In this document: piece by piece, positions 19,319 through 28,932 of the stretch | How positions within the stretch are numbered: the first letter of the stretch is position 1 | How the letters are laid out: each line of letters starts with the position of its first letter | DNA from: Coprococcus ammoniilyticus | GTDB lineage: Bacteria; Bacillota; Clostridia; Lachnospirales; Lachnospiraceae | Length of the DNA stretch: 64,000 nt | Reading direction: 5' to 3' | Assembly (NCBI RefSeq): GCF_025567345.1 | Contig: NZ_JAOQJS010000002.1 | Coordinates: forward strand, 310,001-374,000 | Notes under the pieces: model-generated | Told to the model about the DNA's origin: nothing | Databases searched by the model: none | The model's input: the letters and a program-made list of their open reading frames with translations, nothing else | Made by a program: the position numbers and the translations under genes

Positions 19319-19807
19319 TTAATCCTGACGCTGACCTCTCACCAGTCCTGTCAGACCGGTACGAACCAGTTCAATGATCTCAAATCCATCTAACAGTCCG
19401 AGAAATGCTTCACACTTCGAGGTTGCACCTGTTAGCTCAATGATCATGGAACCTTTTGAAACATCAACGATGTTTGCTCGGAATATATTTGCAATGGACA
19501 TGATATCCTGACGGGTATCCTTATCACTTCTTACCTTTACGAGTACAAGCTCTCTGCATACTGATTTGCCCGGCTCCAGTTCAACGATCTCTACGACATC
19601 CTCGAGCTTATTCAACTGTTTCTTAATCTGGCTCAGACTTGCATTATCTCCGCTTACTGCTACAGTCATTCTGGAATATGCAGGATTCTCCGTAACACCT
19701 ACCGTAACGCTGTCGATATTATAACCTCTACGGCTGAATAAACCTGAAACTCTGCTCAGTACACCTGATGTATTATCTACAAGAAGTGACAAAACTATAT
19801 TATCCAT
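19319..19807 (-). CDS. ilvN: Acetolactate synthase small subunit (ilvC-linked copy)
   Basis: A 162-residue regulatory subunit with an N-terminal ACT domain (VDNTSGVLSRVSGLFSRRGYNI) and the family C-terminal domain. The start MDNIVLSLL at 19807 has AAAGGTGG upstream. It is one of two small subunits in this window; the other (30710-31216) is adjacent to ilvB. The small subunit activates the catalytic subunit and confers branched-chain feedback inhibition. A perfect sigma-A promoter precedes it, and it is probably co-transcribed with ilvC. Confidence 0.93.
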   Translation of the reverse strand: MDNIVLSLLVDNTSGVLSRVSGLFSRRGYNIDSVTVGVTENPAYSRMTVAVSGDNASLSQIKKQLNKLEDVVEIVELEPGKSVCRELVLVKVRSDKDTRQDIMSIANIFRANIVDVSKGSMIIELTGATSKCEAFLGLLDGFEIIELVRTGLTGLVRGQRQD

Positions 19808-19873
19808 CAATAAGTACCACCTTTCAAACCTATGAAACGGCTGTATAATCAATACAGCACAAATCCTTGTTTT

Positions 19874-19902
19874 ATTATAGTTATCTTGTCAATTATTGTC
19901 AA
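19874..19902 (-). promoter_or_regulatory. Consensus sigma-A promoter of ilvN-ilvC
   Basis: On the minus strand TTGACA, 17 bases, TATAAT. A second TTGACA occurs inside the spacer. A small hairpin (GCTGTAT/ATACAGC) at 19840-19858 lies in the short leader. No T-box motif is visible here, unlike at ilvB. Confidence 0.88.
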
Positions 19903-19909
19903 CGAAGAA

Positions 19910-22333
19910 TTACTCAATATCAAGCAATCTTTTTACAACCTGAACACATTCTGCCGCATCCTCTGAATAACCATCTGCATGAATCTCCTCAGCAAAGCTC
20001 TCTGTGATAACAGCACCGCCGATAACGACCTTAATATCCAGATTTTTTGCTTTTACCAGTTCCACGACATCCACCATTTTCATCATAGTTGTTGTCATCA
20101 GTGCCGAAAGTCCGATGACCTTGGCATCATTTTCTATGGCTGCATCAACGATCACATCCGCAGGTACATCTTTTCCAAGATCGATAACCGGGAATCCGTA
20201 GTTTCGAAGCATCAAGACAACCAGATTCTTTCCGATATCATGGATATCTCCCTCTACGGTAGCAACCACGATCGCAGGCATTGACTTTCCATCATCCTCC
20301 CGTACGATAAGTGGTGTGATATGATTGATCGCAAGCTCCATCGTCTCTGCGCTGGCGATTAACTGTGGCAGAAAGTATTTTTTCTGTTCAAATAATTTTC
20401 CAACACGGTTAATTGCCGGAATCAGCTCATCATCAATAATCTTCTGCGGATCTATCCCCTGTTCTAGTTCTTTTTTGACATCTTCTGTAATATTTCTTTT
20501 ATTTCCTTTTACAACATCTGTGTAGATAACACTTTTTTCTTTTTCATCCTCCTGACTGCCTCCATTCTGTACAGGTGCAGCCGTTGTGATCCCGAGAGGT
20601 TTTACATTCTGGATATACCGGATATCTCCTTGGTCTTTGTTAAGAAGCATATCCGATGCATATGCCATATTCATAAGCATGGTCTGTGACGGATTTGCAA
20701 TTGCCATCGTAAGACCATTCTGGATCGCCATCGTAAGAAAAGCTGCATTTACAAACATACGCTCCGGCAATCCAAATGAGATATTCGAAAGTCCGCATAT
20801 CGTAGCAAGCCCCATATCATGACAATAACGGATTGTTTTCAGGCAGTTGACAGCAGCAGCTTTCTCTGCTCCGACTGTTGCAACCAGACCATCGACCACA
20901 ACATCCTCTTTCTGAAAGCCCATCTTATAAGCAGCATCCAGAACTGTATGTATAATGCTTTCTTTTTCATCACTGTCCTTTGGAAGTCCCTCATCAGAAA
21001 GCGGAAGCAGAATGAACATCGCACCATATTTTCTGACCAACGGAAGGATCTCCTGCATTTTTACCTTTTCCAGAGATACAGAATTCACAAGTGCACGTCC
21101 CGGATAGATACGAAGTGCCGCTTCGATAACAGCAGGGTTACTGGAATCAATACATAACGGAAGATTCACTGCCTGTGACACCTCATATACAACCCTTACC
21201 ATCATTTCTTTCTCATCAATACCATTCATGCCGACATTGATATCAAGGATTGATGCACCCTTTTCCATCTGTTCTTCTGCCATCGTCATAACAGTATCGA
21301 GAACTCCTTCCCGAAGCTCCGCCTGCAGTTTCTTCTTACCGGTTGGATTGATTCGTTCTCCAACTACCATAAAAGAACCATCTAAGTTGATCTGTCTTGT
21401 CATGCGTTCTGATGATAGCAAACGTTCTTTCTTGTCTAATATCTCAGGAATATCCATTGTCTTTGCCATATCGGAAAGTGCTTTGATATGGGCAGGAGTT
21501 GTTCCGCAGCAGCCGCCGACCATACCGGCTCCTGCTTCTATGATCATCTTCATATCTTCTGCAAAGGTTTCCGGTGTCATGGCATATACACTTTTACCAT
21601 CCACAAGTTCAGGCATACCGGCATTCGGCTTCGCAAATACAGGGACAAATGCTACCTCTTTCATGGCAGCCACAAGCTCTGTCATCTTGTCCGGTCCTGT
21701 GGAACAGTTTACACCTATTGCATCCACGCCAAGATTCTGTAATACATTGACCGCGGTTACCGGATCCGTTCCATACAAGGTTCTTCCGTCCTCGTTAAAT
21801 GTAAGGCTCGCCATGATAGGGAGATCACAGATCTCATTTGCAGCGATCACAGCAGCTCTGGTTTCGGCAAGGCTCATCATTGTTTCTACAACAAGAAGAT
21901 CACAGCCCGCCTCAACAAGAACTTCGATCTGTTCTTTATAGATATCAACCAGCTCTTCAAACTGAAGTTTTCCCATCGGATACAGCATCTCACCTGTCAT
22001 GGTAAGATCACCTGCGACATAACCATGCCCGCACCCGGCAACGGCCTGCTTTGACAGAGCTACCAGATCCATATTCATCTGATAGAGATCAGTTTCCAAT
22101 CCATATTCACGAAGTTTTAAACGATTACAGGTAAATGTCGGAGCATATAAGATATCTGTGCCTGCATTCAGATACGACGTCTGAAGTTCCAGCATAACTT
22201 CTTTGTGCTCCAGTATGTATTTTTCCGGACATACACCAAGTGGCATGCCTGCATTCATCAGATTTGTTCCGGTTGCTCCATCTAAGATCAGTATTTTCTC
22301 ATTGAACAGTTGTCTAAATTCGTGTTTATTCAT
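19910..22333 (-). CDS. metH: Cobalamin-dependent methionine synthase without activation domain
   Basis: An 807-residue MetH that transfers methyl from methyl-tetrahydrofolate to homocysteine through cobalamin. Homocysteine-binding barrel to ~residue 300, with zinc-ligand segments VNCSTGP and GGCCGTTP; pterin-binding domain ~315-570 (VGERINPTGKK); B12 cap ~590-680; B12 domain ~690-807 with the cobalt-ligating EGDIHDIGKNLV. The ~330-residue AdoMet-binding reactivation domain of E. coli MetH is missing because the protein ends right after the B12 domain. It overlaps rnhA by eight bases. The ASKHA/Fe-S protein at 2293-3693 might reactivate it (inference). Confidence 0.94.
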   Translation of the reverse strand: MNKHEFRQLFNEKILILDGATGTNLMNAGMPLGVCPEKYILEHKEVMLELQTSYLNAGTDILYAPTFTCNRLKLREYGLETDLYQMNMDLVALSKQAVAGCGHGYVAGDLTMTGEMLYPMGKLQFEELVDIYKEQIEVLVEAGCDLLVVETMMSLAETRAAVIAANEICDLPIMASLTFNEDGRTLYGTDPVTAVNVLQNLGVDAIGVNCSTGPDKMTELVAAMKEVAFVPVFAKPNAGMPELVDGKSVYAMTPETFAEDMKMIIEAGAGMVGGCCGTTPAHIKALSDMAKTMDIPEILDKKERLLSSERMTRQINLDGSFMVVGERINPTGKKKLQAELREGVLDTVMTMAEEQMEKGASILDINVGMNGIDEKEMMVRVVYEVSQAVNLPLCIDSSNPAVIEAALRIYPGRALVNSVSLEKVKMQEILPLVRKYGAMFILLPLSDEGLPKDSDEKESIIHTVLDAAYKMGFQKEDVVVDGLVATVGAEKAAAVNCLKTIRYCHDMGLATICGLSNISFGLPERMFVNAAFLTMAIQNGLTMAIANPSQTMLMNMAYASDMLLNKDQGDIRYIQNVKPLGITTAAPVQNGGSQEDEKEKSVIYTDVVKGNKRNITEDVKKELEQGIDPQKIIDDELIPAINRVGKLFEQKKYFLPQLIASAETMELAINHITPLIVREDDGKSMPAIVVATVEGDIHDIGKNLVVLMLRNYGFPVIDLGKDVPADVIVDAAIENDAKVIGLSALMTTTMMKMVDVVELVKAKNLDIKVVIGGAVITESFAEEIHADGYSEDAAECVQVVKRLLDIE

Positions 22334-22811
22334 TCGTTATCACACCTTCGTCGTCTATTTTGTTATCTCCGTCTGCCGCTGTCGTTGCAAGCATATCACA
22401 TCGTTCATTCATCGGATGTCCTGCATGTCCCTTTACCCAGTGAAAGGTTACTGTATGCGGCTCTTTTGCTTTTAACAGTCGTTCCCACAGATCCCGGTTC
22501 TTTACCGGTTCATTCTTGCCACGTTTCCAGCCCTTCTTGATCCAGCCCCATATCCAGCCTTCATTAAATGCCTTTACAAGATACTGGGAATCTGAATATA
22601 ATTCCACATTACAGGGTTTTATCAATGCTTCTAAACCAACAATAGCTGCCATAAGCTCCATGCGGTTATTGGTCGTCTTATTATAGCCCTGTGAAAATTC
22701 CCGTTCATGGAGCGTTCCTTTTCCATCTATAAACTGGATAACCGTACCATATCCGCCCGGTCCGTCCGGATTTCCTCTCGCTGCACCATCTGTATATATC
22801 TTTACATCCAT
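22326..22811 (-). CDS. rnhA: Ribonuclease HI
   Basis: A 161-residue RNase H that degrades RNA in RNA-DNA hybrids. The acidic active-site residues are visible in YTDGAARGNPDGPGG, the ELMAAIVGLEAL helix, and YSDSQYLV. The C-terminal WVKGHAGHPMNERCDMLA carries the family His and Asp. Its stop overlaps the metH start. A second, unrelated-fold RNase H (rnhB) is at 58420-59193. Confidence 0.95.
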   Translation of the reverse strand: MDVKIYTDGAARGNPDGPGGYGTVIQFIDGKGTLHEREFSQGYNKTTNNRMELMAAIVGLEALIKPCNVELYSDSQYLVKAFNEGWIWGWIKKGWKRGKNEPVKNRDLWERLLKAKEPHTVTFHWVKGHAGHPMNERCDMLATTAADGDNKIDDEGVITNE

Positions 22812-22898
22812 TCTTTTCGCACCTCATATCTATTCTAATTAATCCATATCCGCTTATAAATGACTGATTATCACTTTTCATCAAATGATCGAAATATT

Positions 22899-23711
22899 TT
22901 ATTCTGTGCCATCACTATAACTTTCGATCAATTCTGTAAGAAGTCTGCTCATTTTATCAGACATCTCCTTACTGCGATCCAGAATATCCTCATGCTTTAA
23001 TTCAGCACCAAGTCCTGCCGCTTTATTTGAAATTGCCGAAAAACCGGATACCCGGATTCCCATATGGCAGGCCGCGATTGCCTCACATGCTGTACTCATA
23101 CCAACCGCATCTGCGCCAAGCATATGAAACATCCGTATCTCGGCCGGCGTCTCATATTGAGGTCCTGATGTCTGAAGATAAGTACCTTCCACAGTATGAA
23201 GTCCCATTCTCTCAAATATTTTCCTGCTTATCTGTATTTTTTCTTCGTCATATATATGGCTCATATCCGGAAATCTGACACCAAACTTGTCTATATTCCT
23301 TCCAATCAAGGGAGATGGAACAAAGCTTGATATCTGATCCGAAATGATCATGATATCTCCCGGTACCAACTCTTCACTGATTCCTCCTGCCGCATTGGTA
23401 AGAATCAGCCACCGTATTCCAAGAAGCCCCATCAGCCGGATCGGTTTCACGACATCCTGCATGGAATATCCCTCATAGTAATGAACTCTGCCCTGCATGA
23501 CAACAATCGGTTTTCCACAGGAATAACCAAATATAAATCGTCCCTTATGGCCGGCAACTGTCGAAACAGGGAAGCCCGGAACCTCTTTATAATTAATATA
23601 CACCGGATCATCCATGGTAAATGCATCACCCAGTCCGCTTCCAAGTACGATCCCTATCTCCGGCTTCATCTTTATTTTACCAGTGATATAACGAACAGCC
23701 TCATCATACAT
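22899..23711 (-). CDS. punA: Purine nucleoside phosphorylase (trimeric class)
   Basis: A 270-residue enzyme that phosphorolyses inosine and guanosine in purine salvage. GIVLGSGLG binds phosphate, GRVHYYEGY follows, and DAVGMSTACEAIAA plus the late SNKAAGL are class motifs. The start MYDEAVRYITGKI at 23711 is chosen for AAGGAG nine bases upstream; the open frame continues to 23819 but that stretch contains the terminator hairpin of the tRNA. Confidence 0.93.
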   Translation of the reverse strand: MYDEAVRYITGKIKMKPEIGIVLGSGLGDAFTMDDPVYINYKEVPGFPVSTVAGHKGRFIFGYSCGKPIVVMQGRVHYYEGYSMQDVVKPIRLMGLLGIRWLILTNAAGGISEELVPGDIMIISDQISSFVPSPLIGRNIDKFGVRFPDMSHIYDEEKIQISRKIFERMGLHTVEGTYLQTSGPQYETPAEIRMFHMLGADAVGMSTACEAIAACHMGIRVSGFSAISNKAAGLGAELKHEDILDRSKEMSDKMSRLLTELIESYSDGTE

Positions 23712-23801
23712 AAATAACATCTCCTTATCCCAGTGCCGCAGCTCACCTGTACCCAGTCTCTGAAATACATAATTCTGATTTTCCACATATATCCATATGG
23801 T

Positions 23802-23832
23802 AAAAAAGCTGACACCCATCTGAATGTCAGCT
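23802..23832 (-). terminator. Terminator after tRNA-Ser
   Basis: On the minus strand AGCTGACA and TGTCAGCT form a perfect 8-nt stem with a 10-nt loop, followed by TTTTTTACC. It begins 13 bases after the tRNA 3' end. Confidence 0.85.
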
Positions 23833-23845
23833 TATTTTCATAAAA

Positions 23846-23933
23846 CGGAGATAGAGAGATTTGAACTCTCGCGCCGGTTGCCCGACCTACCGCTTTTCGA
23901 GAGCGGACCCTTCAGCCACTTGGGTATATCTCC
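23846..23933 (-). tRNA. tRNA-Ser (anticodon CGA)
   Basis: An 88-nt type II tRNA. The acceptor arms GGAGATA and TATCTCC pair fully, with G as discriminator. The anticodon stem CCGCT/AGCGG encloses the loop CTCGAAA, giving anticodon CGA for codon UCG. A long variable arm and the T-arm GTTCAAATC are present. CCA is not encoded. It stands alone with its own promoter and terminator. Confidence 0.96.
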
Positions 23934-23951
23934 TTTTCCTATGACTTTGCT

Positions 23952-23980
23952 ATAATACCATTAATACACAAAATATACAA
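23952..23980 (-). promoter_or_regulatory. Promoter of tRNA-Ser
   Basis: On the minus strand TTGTAT, 17 bases, TATTAT, located about 20 bases before the tRNA 5' end. Confidence 0.65.
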
Positions 23981-24070
23981 CTATTTTTTATTTGTAAAAT
24001 ACGATTTCGCCTGTATTAAATGAGTTGTGCTCACAATATCAACCTGCTTTTTTCTGATAAAATAAACATC

Positions 24071-25564
24071 TTAATAATAACAGATCACAGGCATACCTGC
24101 GTATATATTTTCATAAATAACCGCTGCTTTCTGATATGGCAGATTAACGCAGCCATGCGAACCGCCGGAATAATAAATGTCTCCGCCGAACTCATCACGC
24201 CATGTCGCATCATGAAGCCCGATTCCACGATTAAAAGGCATCCAGAAATTCACCTTTGTCTCGTAATCTTCACCTCTGAGAACCGATGGTGATTCCTTAT
24301 ATGTAACCGAATATAATCCATCCGGTGTACCATGACCGTTCTTCACGCATCCGGTAACACAAGGGGAATCTGTGACCAGTTTTCCACTTACAATCAGATA
24401 AACATGCTGATTCGTCAGATCTACTTCTACATAAGAATATCCAATGTCATCCGATTTTGTATATGCTGCTCCTGTCTGAGAAAATTCAGGGATTCGTTCC
24501 TGCGATCTGCCACTTGCAAGAGTTTCCCGAAGTCCTTTTGTCTCAGCTTCTACATCGATCTTCCAGCCATATCGGTTTCCGGTTTCTTCTACATATCTTC
24601 CGGTATAGGTCTGAAAGGTTCTCGTTGTTCCGACAGTATTATATGTCTCTGCAAGTTGTCTCACATATGCCTGAACCGATTTCTTTTTGAACTTCCATTT
24701 TCCGTTATCATAATAGAGCCAGCTGCCAAATGTTGATGCATCAAGCGTCCATGTTACACGATCAATGCTGTAGTTGATCTGAACCGCAAGATATGTTTCC
24801 AGTGCTTTTTTCCGGTCTGCGATCTCCTTACTGTCTGCCGTGATCTCTGCATTCTCATAACACGCTTCTTTATCAAGGTCTGTAGTAGCTTTCACCTGTT
24901 CAAGTGCCGTTTCTATCACTTCCTGCACCTTATCTGTATCCAGATAACTACCTTCTGTCTCTGGTATGATAACCGCCTCGCTCTTTTCAACTACTACATA
25001 GGCATTCTTTGGCTTTTCCATATTCTTTTCCTGCATACAGTCCTGATTTTTTAAGAACTGATACAACTTTTCTTTATCATATGTTACTTCATAACTGGTT
25101 TTATAATCTTTCCGATTATCATTCAGATACAAAAACCACAGAAAGCCATTTTGTTTCTTCTTGATGCTTTTCTCATTGGAAACTGCCTGTATCGTCATAT
25201 CGATATCTTCCGGACGGATCACAAATGATGCATGTTCTCTGCCGTTTACGCTTAAAGAATATTCACTCATATATGTATCGATCGTGTTTTTTACGGATTT
25301 TACTGTATGATAGGATACATTCTGTCCGTCAATATATGTATTCTTATTAAAATGAAAGCTGAACCAGATCGCCAATGTAAGATAACAAAGAAAAATAACT
25401 CCGCCCACAAAAATTGATATAATAGCAACGATCTTTTTTCCTTTTTTCCGTTTATTGATCTGTTCATAGACACTTTTATCGATATAGACATCTGCCGGCA
25501 TGGCAGCAGCCGTTGCCGTGGCAGCAACCTCTGTCTGCTCTACTTCTTTGTTTTCCTCACTCAT
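24071..25564 (-). CDS. L,D-transpeptidase (YkuD) with peptidoglycan-binding region
   Basis: A 497-residue membrane-anchored enzyme that makes 3-3 peptidoglycan cross-links. A cytoplasmic tail (~40 residues) precedes one transmembrane segment (~45-70). The extracytoplasmic middle resembles the PG-binding type-4 domain often paired with YkuD. The C-terminal YkuD domain ends with SHGCVNLP, placing the catalytic Cys at residue 472 and its His at 470, with HDATW upstream. Stop and start distances to the next two genes are 12 and 11 bases, so the three envelope genes form an operon. Confidence 0.9.
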   Translation of the reverse strand: MSEENKEVEQTEVAATATAAAMPADVYIDKSVYEQINKRKKGKKIVAIISIFVGGVIFLCYLTLAIWFSFHFNKNTYIDGQNVSYHTVKSVKNTIDTYMSEYSLSVNGREHASFVIRPEDIDMTIQAVSNEKSIKKKQNGFLWFLYLNDNRKDYKTSYEVTYDKEKLYQFLKNQDCMQEKNMEKPKNAYVVVEKSEAVIIPETEGSYLDTDKVQEVIETALEQVKATTDLDKEACYENAEITADSKEIADRKKALETYLAVQINYSIDRVTWTLDASTFGSWLYYDNGKWKFKKKSVQAYVRQLAETYNTVGTTRTFQTYTGRYVEETGNRYGWKIDVEAETKGLRETLASGRSQERIPEFSQTGAAYTKSDDIGYSYVEVDLTNQHVYLIVSGKLVTDSPCVTGCVKNGHGTPDGLYSVTYKESPSVLRGEDYETKVNFWMPFNRGIGLHDATWRDEFGGDIYYSGGSHGCVNLPYQKAAVIYENIYAGMPVICYY

Positions 25565-25576
25565 AATCTTCCCCTG

Positions 25577-26440
25577 TTATTCTCCTTCCAGATGGATCAC
25601 GCATATCTCGGGTTTATTATTGACCCGAAACTTTAAAGTATGACCACCAAGTCCACCTGTTAAGATCATTTTTTTATTACGACATTCATACATACCCCGA
25701 TAATATTTTGGAAACAGCCGTACCATCGGTGATACCACACCTCCAAGAACAGGAAGTATGACCATGCCCCCGTGTACATGACCGGATAACACCAAATCAG
25801 CTCCCCATTCCGCATAAACCGAAAAATAATCCGGGTTATGCGCCAGTAGAATCGTATATGCATCCTGATGCCTTGTTGGAAGAAGCTTCACCAGATAGTC
25901 CGTCTCCATCTTCTGAAGCCGGAATCTTCTGTAATAAGCTGCATCTATGTCAAGCCCCACGATCTGAATGTTGTCAGATGCCAGAGTAGCTTCCTCATTT
26001 ATGAGCCAATGAGCGTAATCCTTTGTCTGTTCATACAGGCATTCCCAGATATCTCCATACTGCTCTGTATATAAACCGGTTCGCATCTCATGATTTCCCT
26101 TTGAAATATAAACAGGGAATTCGCTTCCAAGCTTTTGCAGAAGGTCTATCGCAACACCTGGACTGACATCTTTCTTTCCGACTATAACATCTCCTGCGAT
26201 CAAAACTGCATCAGGAGCAATCTTTTTTATCTCTTTTATGAGATCCTCATTTTTATCTCCGAATTCTGCATTATGAAGATCTGCGATCATCGCAAATGTA
26301 GCAGACTTTTTTATCCTTTTATCCGTGATTGTATAATGAGATACCGAAAGCATATGATTCTCCCGTCTGCTTTCGATCAAAACTGCGCACAGACAGATAA
26401 TCGCAAATATACAGATGATACTGATAATATCGAATAACAT
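25577..26440 (-). CDS. Membrane-anchored metallophosphoesterase
   Basis: A 287-residue calcineurin-like phosphoesterase of the YaeI/YkuE type. An N-terminal hydrophobic anchor (residues ~4-24) is followed by the metal-binding segments IADLHN, IAGDVIVG, SKGNHE and SGHVHGG. The usual DxH is DLH here. The YkuE-like group includes lipid and cell-wall precursor phosphatases, but the substrate is not deducible. It lies between an L,D-transpeptidase and a D,D-carboxypeptidase, suggesting an envelope role. Confidence 0.85.
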   Translation of the reverse strand: MLFDIISIICIFAIICLCAVLIESRRENHMLSVSHYTITDKRIKKSATFAMIADLHNAEFGDKNEDLIKEIKKIAPDAVLIAGDVIVGKKDVSPGVAIDLLQKLGSEFPVYISKGNHEMRTGLYTEQYGDIWECLYEQTKDYAHWLINEEATLASDNIQIVGLDIDAAYYRRFRLQKMETDYLVKLLPTRHQDAYTILLAHNPDYFSVYAEWGADLVLSGHVHGGMVILPVLGGVVSPMVRLFPKYYRGMYECRNKKMILTGGLGGHTLKFRVNNKPEICVIHLEGE

Positions 26441-26451
26441 TTTCTCTTCCT

Positions 26452-27690
26452 CTAGGAACGAAAGGCAAGATATAATACTTTTTTAAAGCTGTAGCCAAAC
26501 GTCATTTTCTTTATATTTTCTGCTGCAACGACCTCGACTGAACCAAGGATACGACCATTGATTGAATATTCTATATGACCGACAACATATCCTTTTTTTA
26601 TCGGTGCTGTAAGCGGTTCATCCTGAACCAGTATCTTCTTTACATCATCTGCCTTTTCCCCGCGAAGCAGAACGGATGAGAAGTCCGATGCACTGTCAAT
26701 CGTCAGCTCGTCACTGATACCATTTTCTATAGAAACGCTGCGGGTGTCAAGTACATTTTCATCTTTATACAGATTGCAATTTGCATATCCATAATCTAAT
26801 AGCTTGCAGGCCTCTTTATTTCTGATATCCTTTGTTTCAGCTCCCATGATGACTGCGATCAATGTAATGCCGTTTCTGTTCGCCGTCGCCGACATACAGT
26901 ATTTAGCTGTCGCCGTATATCCGGTTTTAAGCCCGGTTGCCCCGGTATACATATTTAGGAATTTATTTGTATTAGCAAGGTCAAATCTTGACTCTCCCCT
27001 TGCGGTTTTATGTACGATTGAATCCATCCAGATACCGGAATAATTCAGGATCTCAGGATGTTCGTCAATCAACTGTCTGGACATGATCGCAATGTCTTTT
27101 GCCGATGTCTCATGTCCATCTGCATCCAGTCCACATGCATTGACGAAATGTGTATGCTCCATTCCAAGTTCCTTTGCCCGGTCATTCATTCTCTGAACAA
27201 AGGCTTCCTCGCTTCCTGCCGTGAATTCTGCCATAGCAACTGCCGCATCGTTTCCTGATGCAATAATGATACATTTTATCATATCTTCAACCGTCTGCTG
27301 TTCCCCGGTCTCAAAGAAGCATTGTGAACCACCCATAGAAGCTGCATGTTCACTCACAGTTACAATATCAGACATCTGATAATCACCTGCCTTCATTGCC
27401 TCAAAAATCAGAAGCAGCGTCATTACCTTTGTGACGGATGCAGGTTTCCTTGCTTCGTCTGCATTTTTCTCATATAATACCGTTCCTGTCGTTGCTTCCA
27501 TAAGGATACATGATTGTGATTCCAATTGAAGTCCGGACTGATCTGTCGCTATTTCATCTGTTGCTGTTCCATCTGTTACAGCAACACTATATATTACCGA
27601 TTGGCCGATATGTCCGACTACAAGTGCTATTCCAAGAACCGTACCTGCAAATGCTCTGCCTATCCTCTTTCCCATTTTTACCCGTTTCAA
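26452..27690 (-). CDS. D-alanyl-D-alanine carboxypeptidase (S11 family)
   Basis: A penicillin-binding protein that trims the terminal D-Ala of peptidoglycan stem peptides. The active-site motifs are SVTK (SxxK), SGND (SxN) and KTGYT (KTG). A signal peptide precedes the catalytic domain, and a C-terminal beta domain ends in an amphipathic basic tail of PBP5 type. The start is uncertain: TTG at 27690 has GAGGG six bases upstream, ATG at 27696 is too close to that site, and ATG at 27675 is too far. The 27774 reading lacks a site. Confidence 0.9.
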   Translation of the reverse strand: MKRVKMGKRIGRAFAGTVLGIALVVGHIGQSVIYSVAVTDGTATDEIATDQSGLQLESQSCILMEATTGTVLYEKNADEARKPASVTKVMTLLLIFEAMKAGDYQMSDIVTVSEHAASMGGSQCFFETGEQQTVEDMIKCIIIASGNDAAVAMAEFTAGSEEAFVQRMNDRAKELGMEHTHFVNACGLDADGHETSAKDIAIMSRQLIDEHPEILNYSGIWMDSIVHKTARGESRFDLANTNKFLNMYTGATGLKTGYTATAKYCMSATANRNGITLIAVIMGAETKDIRNKEACKLLDYGYANCNLYKDENVLDTRSVSIENGISDELTIDSASDFSSVLLRGEKADDVKKILVQDEPLTAPIKKGYVVGHIEYSINGRILGSVEVVAAENIKKMTFGYSFKKVLYLAFRS

Positions 27691-27788
27691 TAACATCCCT
27701 CTAATCTGTTCATTTATACAATTTATGCTTAAAAAAATGAATAAAGAATGTTTGTGTTGATATTTTTCTTTCATAATTAATTATATTC

Positions 27789-27797
27789 TGCTATAAT
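27789..27797 (+). promoter_or_regulatory. Extended -10 promoter element of aroF
   Basis: TG-C-TATAAT is a full extended -10. The -35 region is poor. It lies about 95 bases before the aroF start, in the region divergent to the carboxypeptidase gene. Confidence 0.5.
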
Positions 27798-27890
27798 ACT
27801 ACAGAATTATGCGCAATATGCGGTAATTTAAGAAAGAATGACACTTTCGTCATTTATTAACTGGACAAATTATAACAGGAGGAAAAATCA

Positions 27891-28919
27891 ATGAGTATGA
27901 AATTGGTCAAACGAGTACCAACCGGTGAAGAGATCAAAGAGTTATATCCTCTCTCACAGGAACTCAAAGACATTAAAGCAAAACGAGATGAAGAGATCAG
28001 AAAAATTTTTACCGGAGAAGACAAGCGATTTATATTTATAATTGGTCCATGTTCCGCTGATAACGAAGATGCTGTATGCGACTATCAGAACAGACTGGCA
28101 AAGGTTGCAGAACAGGTCAAAGATAAAATTCTTGTAATTCCACGTATATATACGAACAAACCAAGAACAACGGGTGATGGATACAAAGGGATGTTGCATC
28201 AGCCGGATCCGAATAAGGCTTCTGATATGTTAGAAGGTTTATATGCAATCCGTAAAATGCATATCCGCGCGATCAAAGAAACCGGACTCACAGCAGCAGA
28301 CGAAATGCTCTATTCCGAGAACTGGCAATATGTTGACGACATCTTATCCTATGTAGCGATCGGTGCACGTTCCGTTGAGGATCAGCAGCACAGATTAACG
28401 GCAAGTGGAATGGACATTCCGGTTGGCATGAAGAACCCAACCAGTGGGGATTATACTGTTATGATGAATTCTTGTCTTGCTGGACAGCATCCGCATACTT
28501 TCTTATATTCCGGATGGGAAGCCCACACAGACGGAAACCCACTGACTCATTGTATATTAAGAGGTGCATTAAACAAACATGGTCGTTCCATCTCAAACTA
28601 CCACTACGAAGATCTTCGTCTTTTATATGAATCATACCAGAAGTTCAATCTGGTAAATCATTCATGTATCGTTGATGCAAATCATAACAATTCAGGCAAA
28701 AAATTTGATGAACAGCCACGAATCGTAAAAGAGGTTATCCACAGCCGCAATTACGATCCTGATATCAAAGAACTTGTAAAAGGTGTTATGGTTGAAAGTT
28801 ATATCGAAGATGGTAATCAGCCGGTTGGTGGAGGATGCTATGGCAAATCCATCACAGACCCTTGTCTCGGATGGGATAAGACAGAACGTCTCTTAAAGGA
28901 AGTTGCTGATCTGTTATAA
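27891..28919 (+). CDS. aroF: 3-deoxy-7-phosphoheptulonate synthase (DAHP synthase, class I)
   Basis: A 342-residue enzyme that joins phosphoenolpyruvate and erythrose-4-phosphate at the entry to aromatic amino acid synthesis. It has the AroFGH-type features IGPCSADNEDAV, PRIYTNKPRTTGDGYKG, GARSVEDQQHR and VDANHNNSGK. AGGAGG lies eight bases upstream of the ATG. One of only two plus-strand genes here; it is monocistronic, ending in a strong terminator. No other aro gene is in the window. Confidence 0.95.
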   Translation: MSMKLVKRVPTGEEIKELYPLSQELKDIKAKRDEEIRKIFTGEDKRFIFIIGPCSADNEDAVCDYQNRLAKVAEQVKDKILVIPRIYTNKPRTTGDGYKGMLHQPDPNKASDMLEGLYAIRKMHIRAIKETGLTAADEMLYSENWQYVDDILSYVAIGARSVEDQQHRLTASGMDIPVGMKNPTSGDYTVMMNSCLAGQHPHTFLYSGWEAHTDGNPLTHCILRGALNKHGRSISNYHYEDLRLLYESYQKFNLVNHSCIVDANHNNSGKKFDEQPRIVKEVIHSRNYDPDIKELVKGVMVESYIEDGNQPVGGGCYGKSITDPCLGWDKTERLLKEVADLL

Positions 28920-28932
28920 AAATCCGATACCG

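Noticed and set aside
21228..21941. 237-codon plus-strand open frame
   Set aside because: It is antisense to the well-conserved metH coding region and resembles no protein I know.
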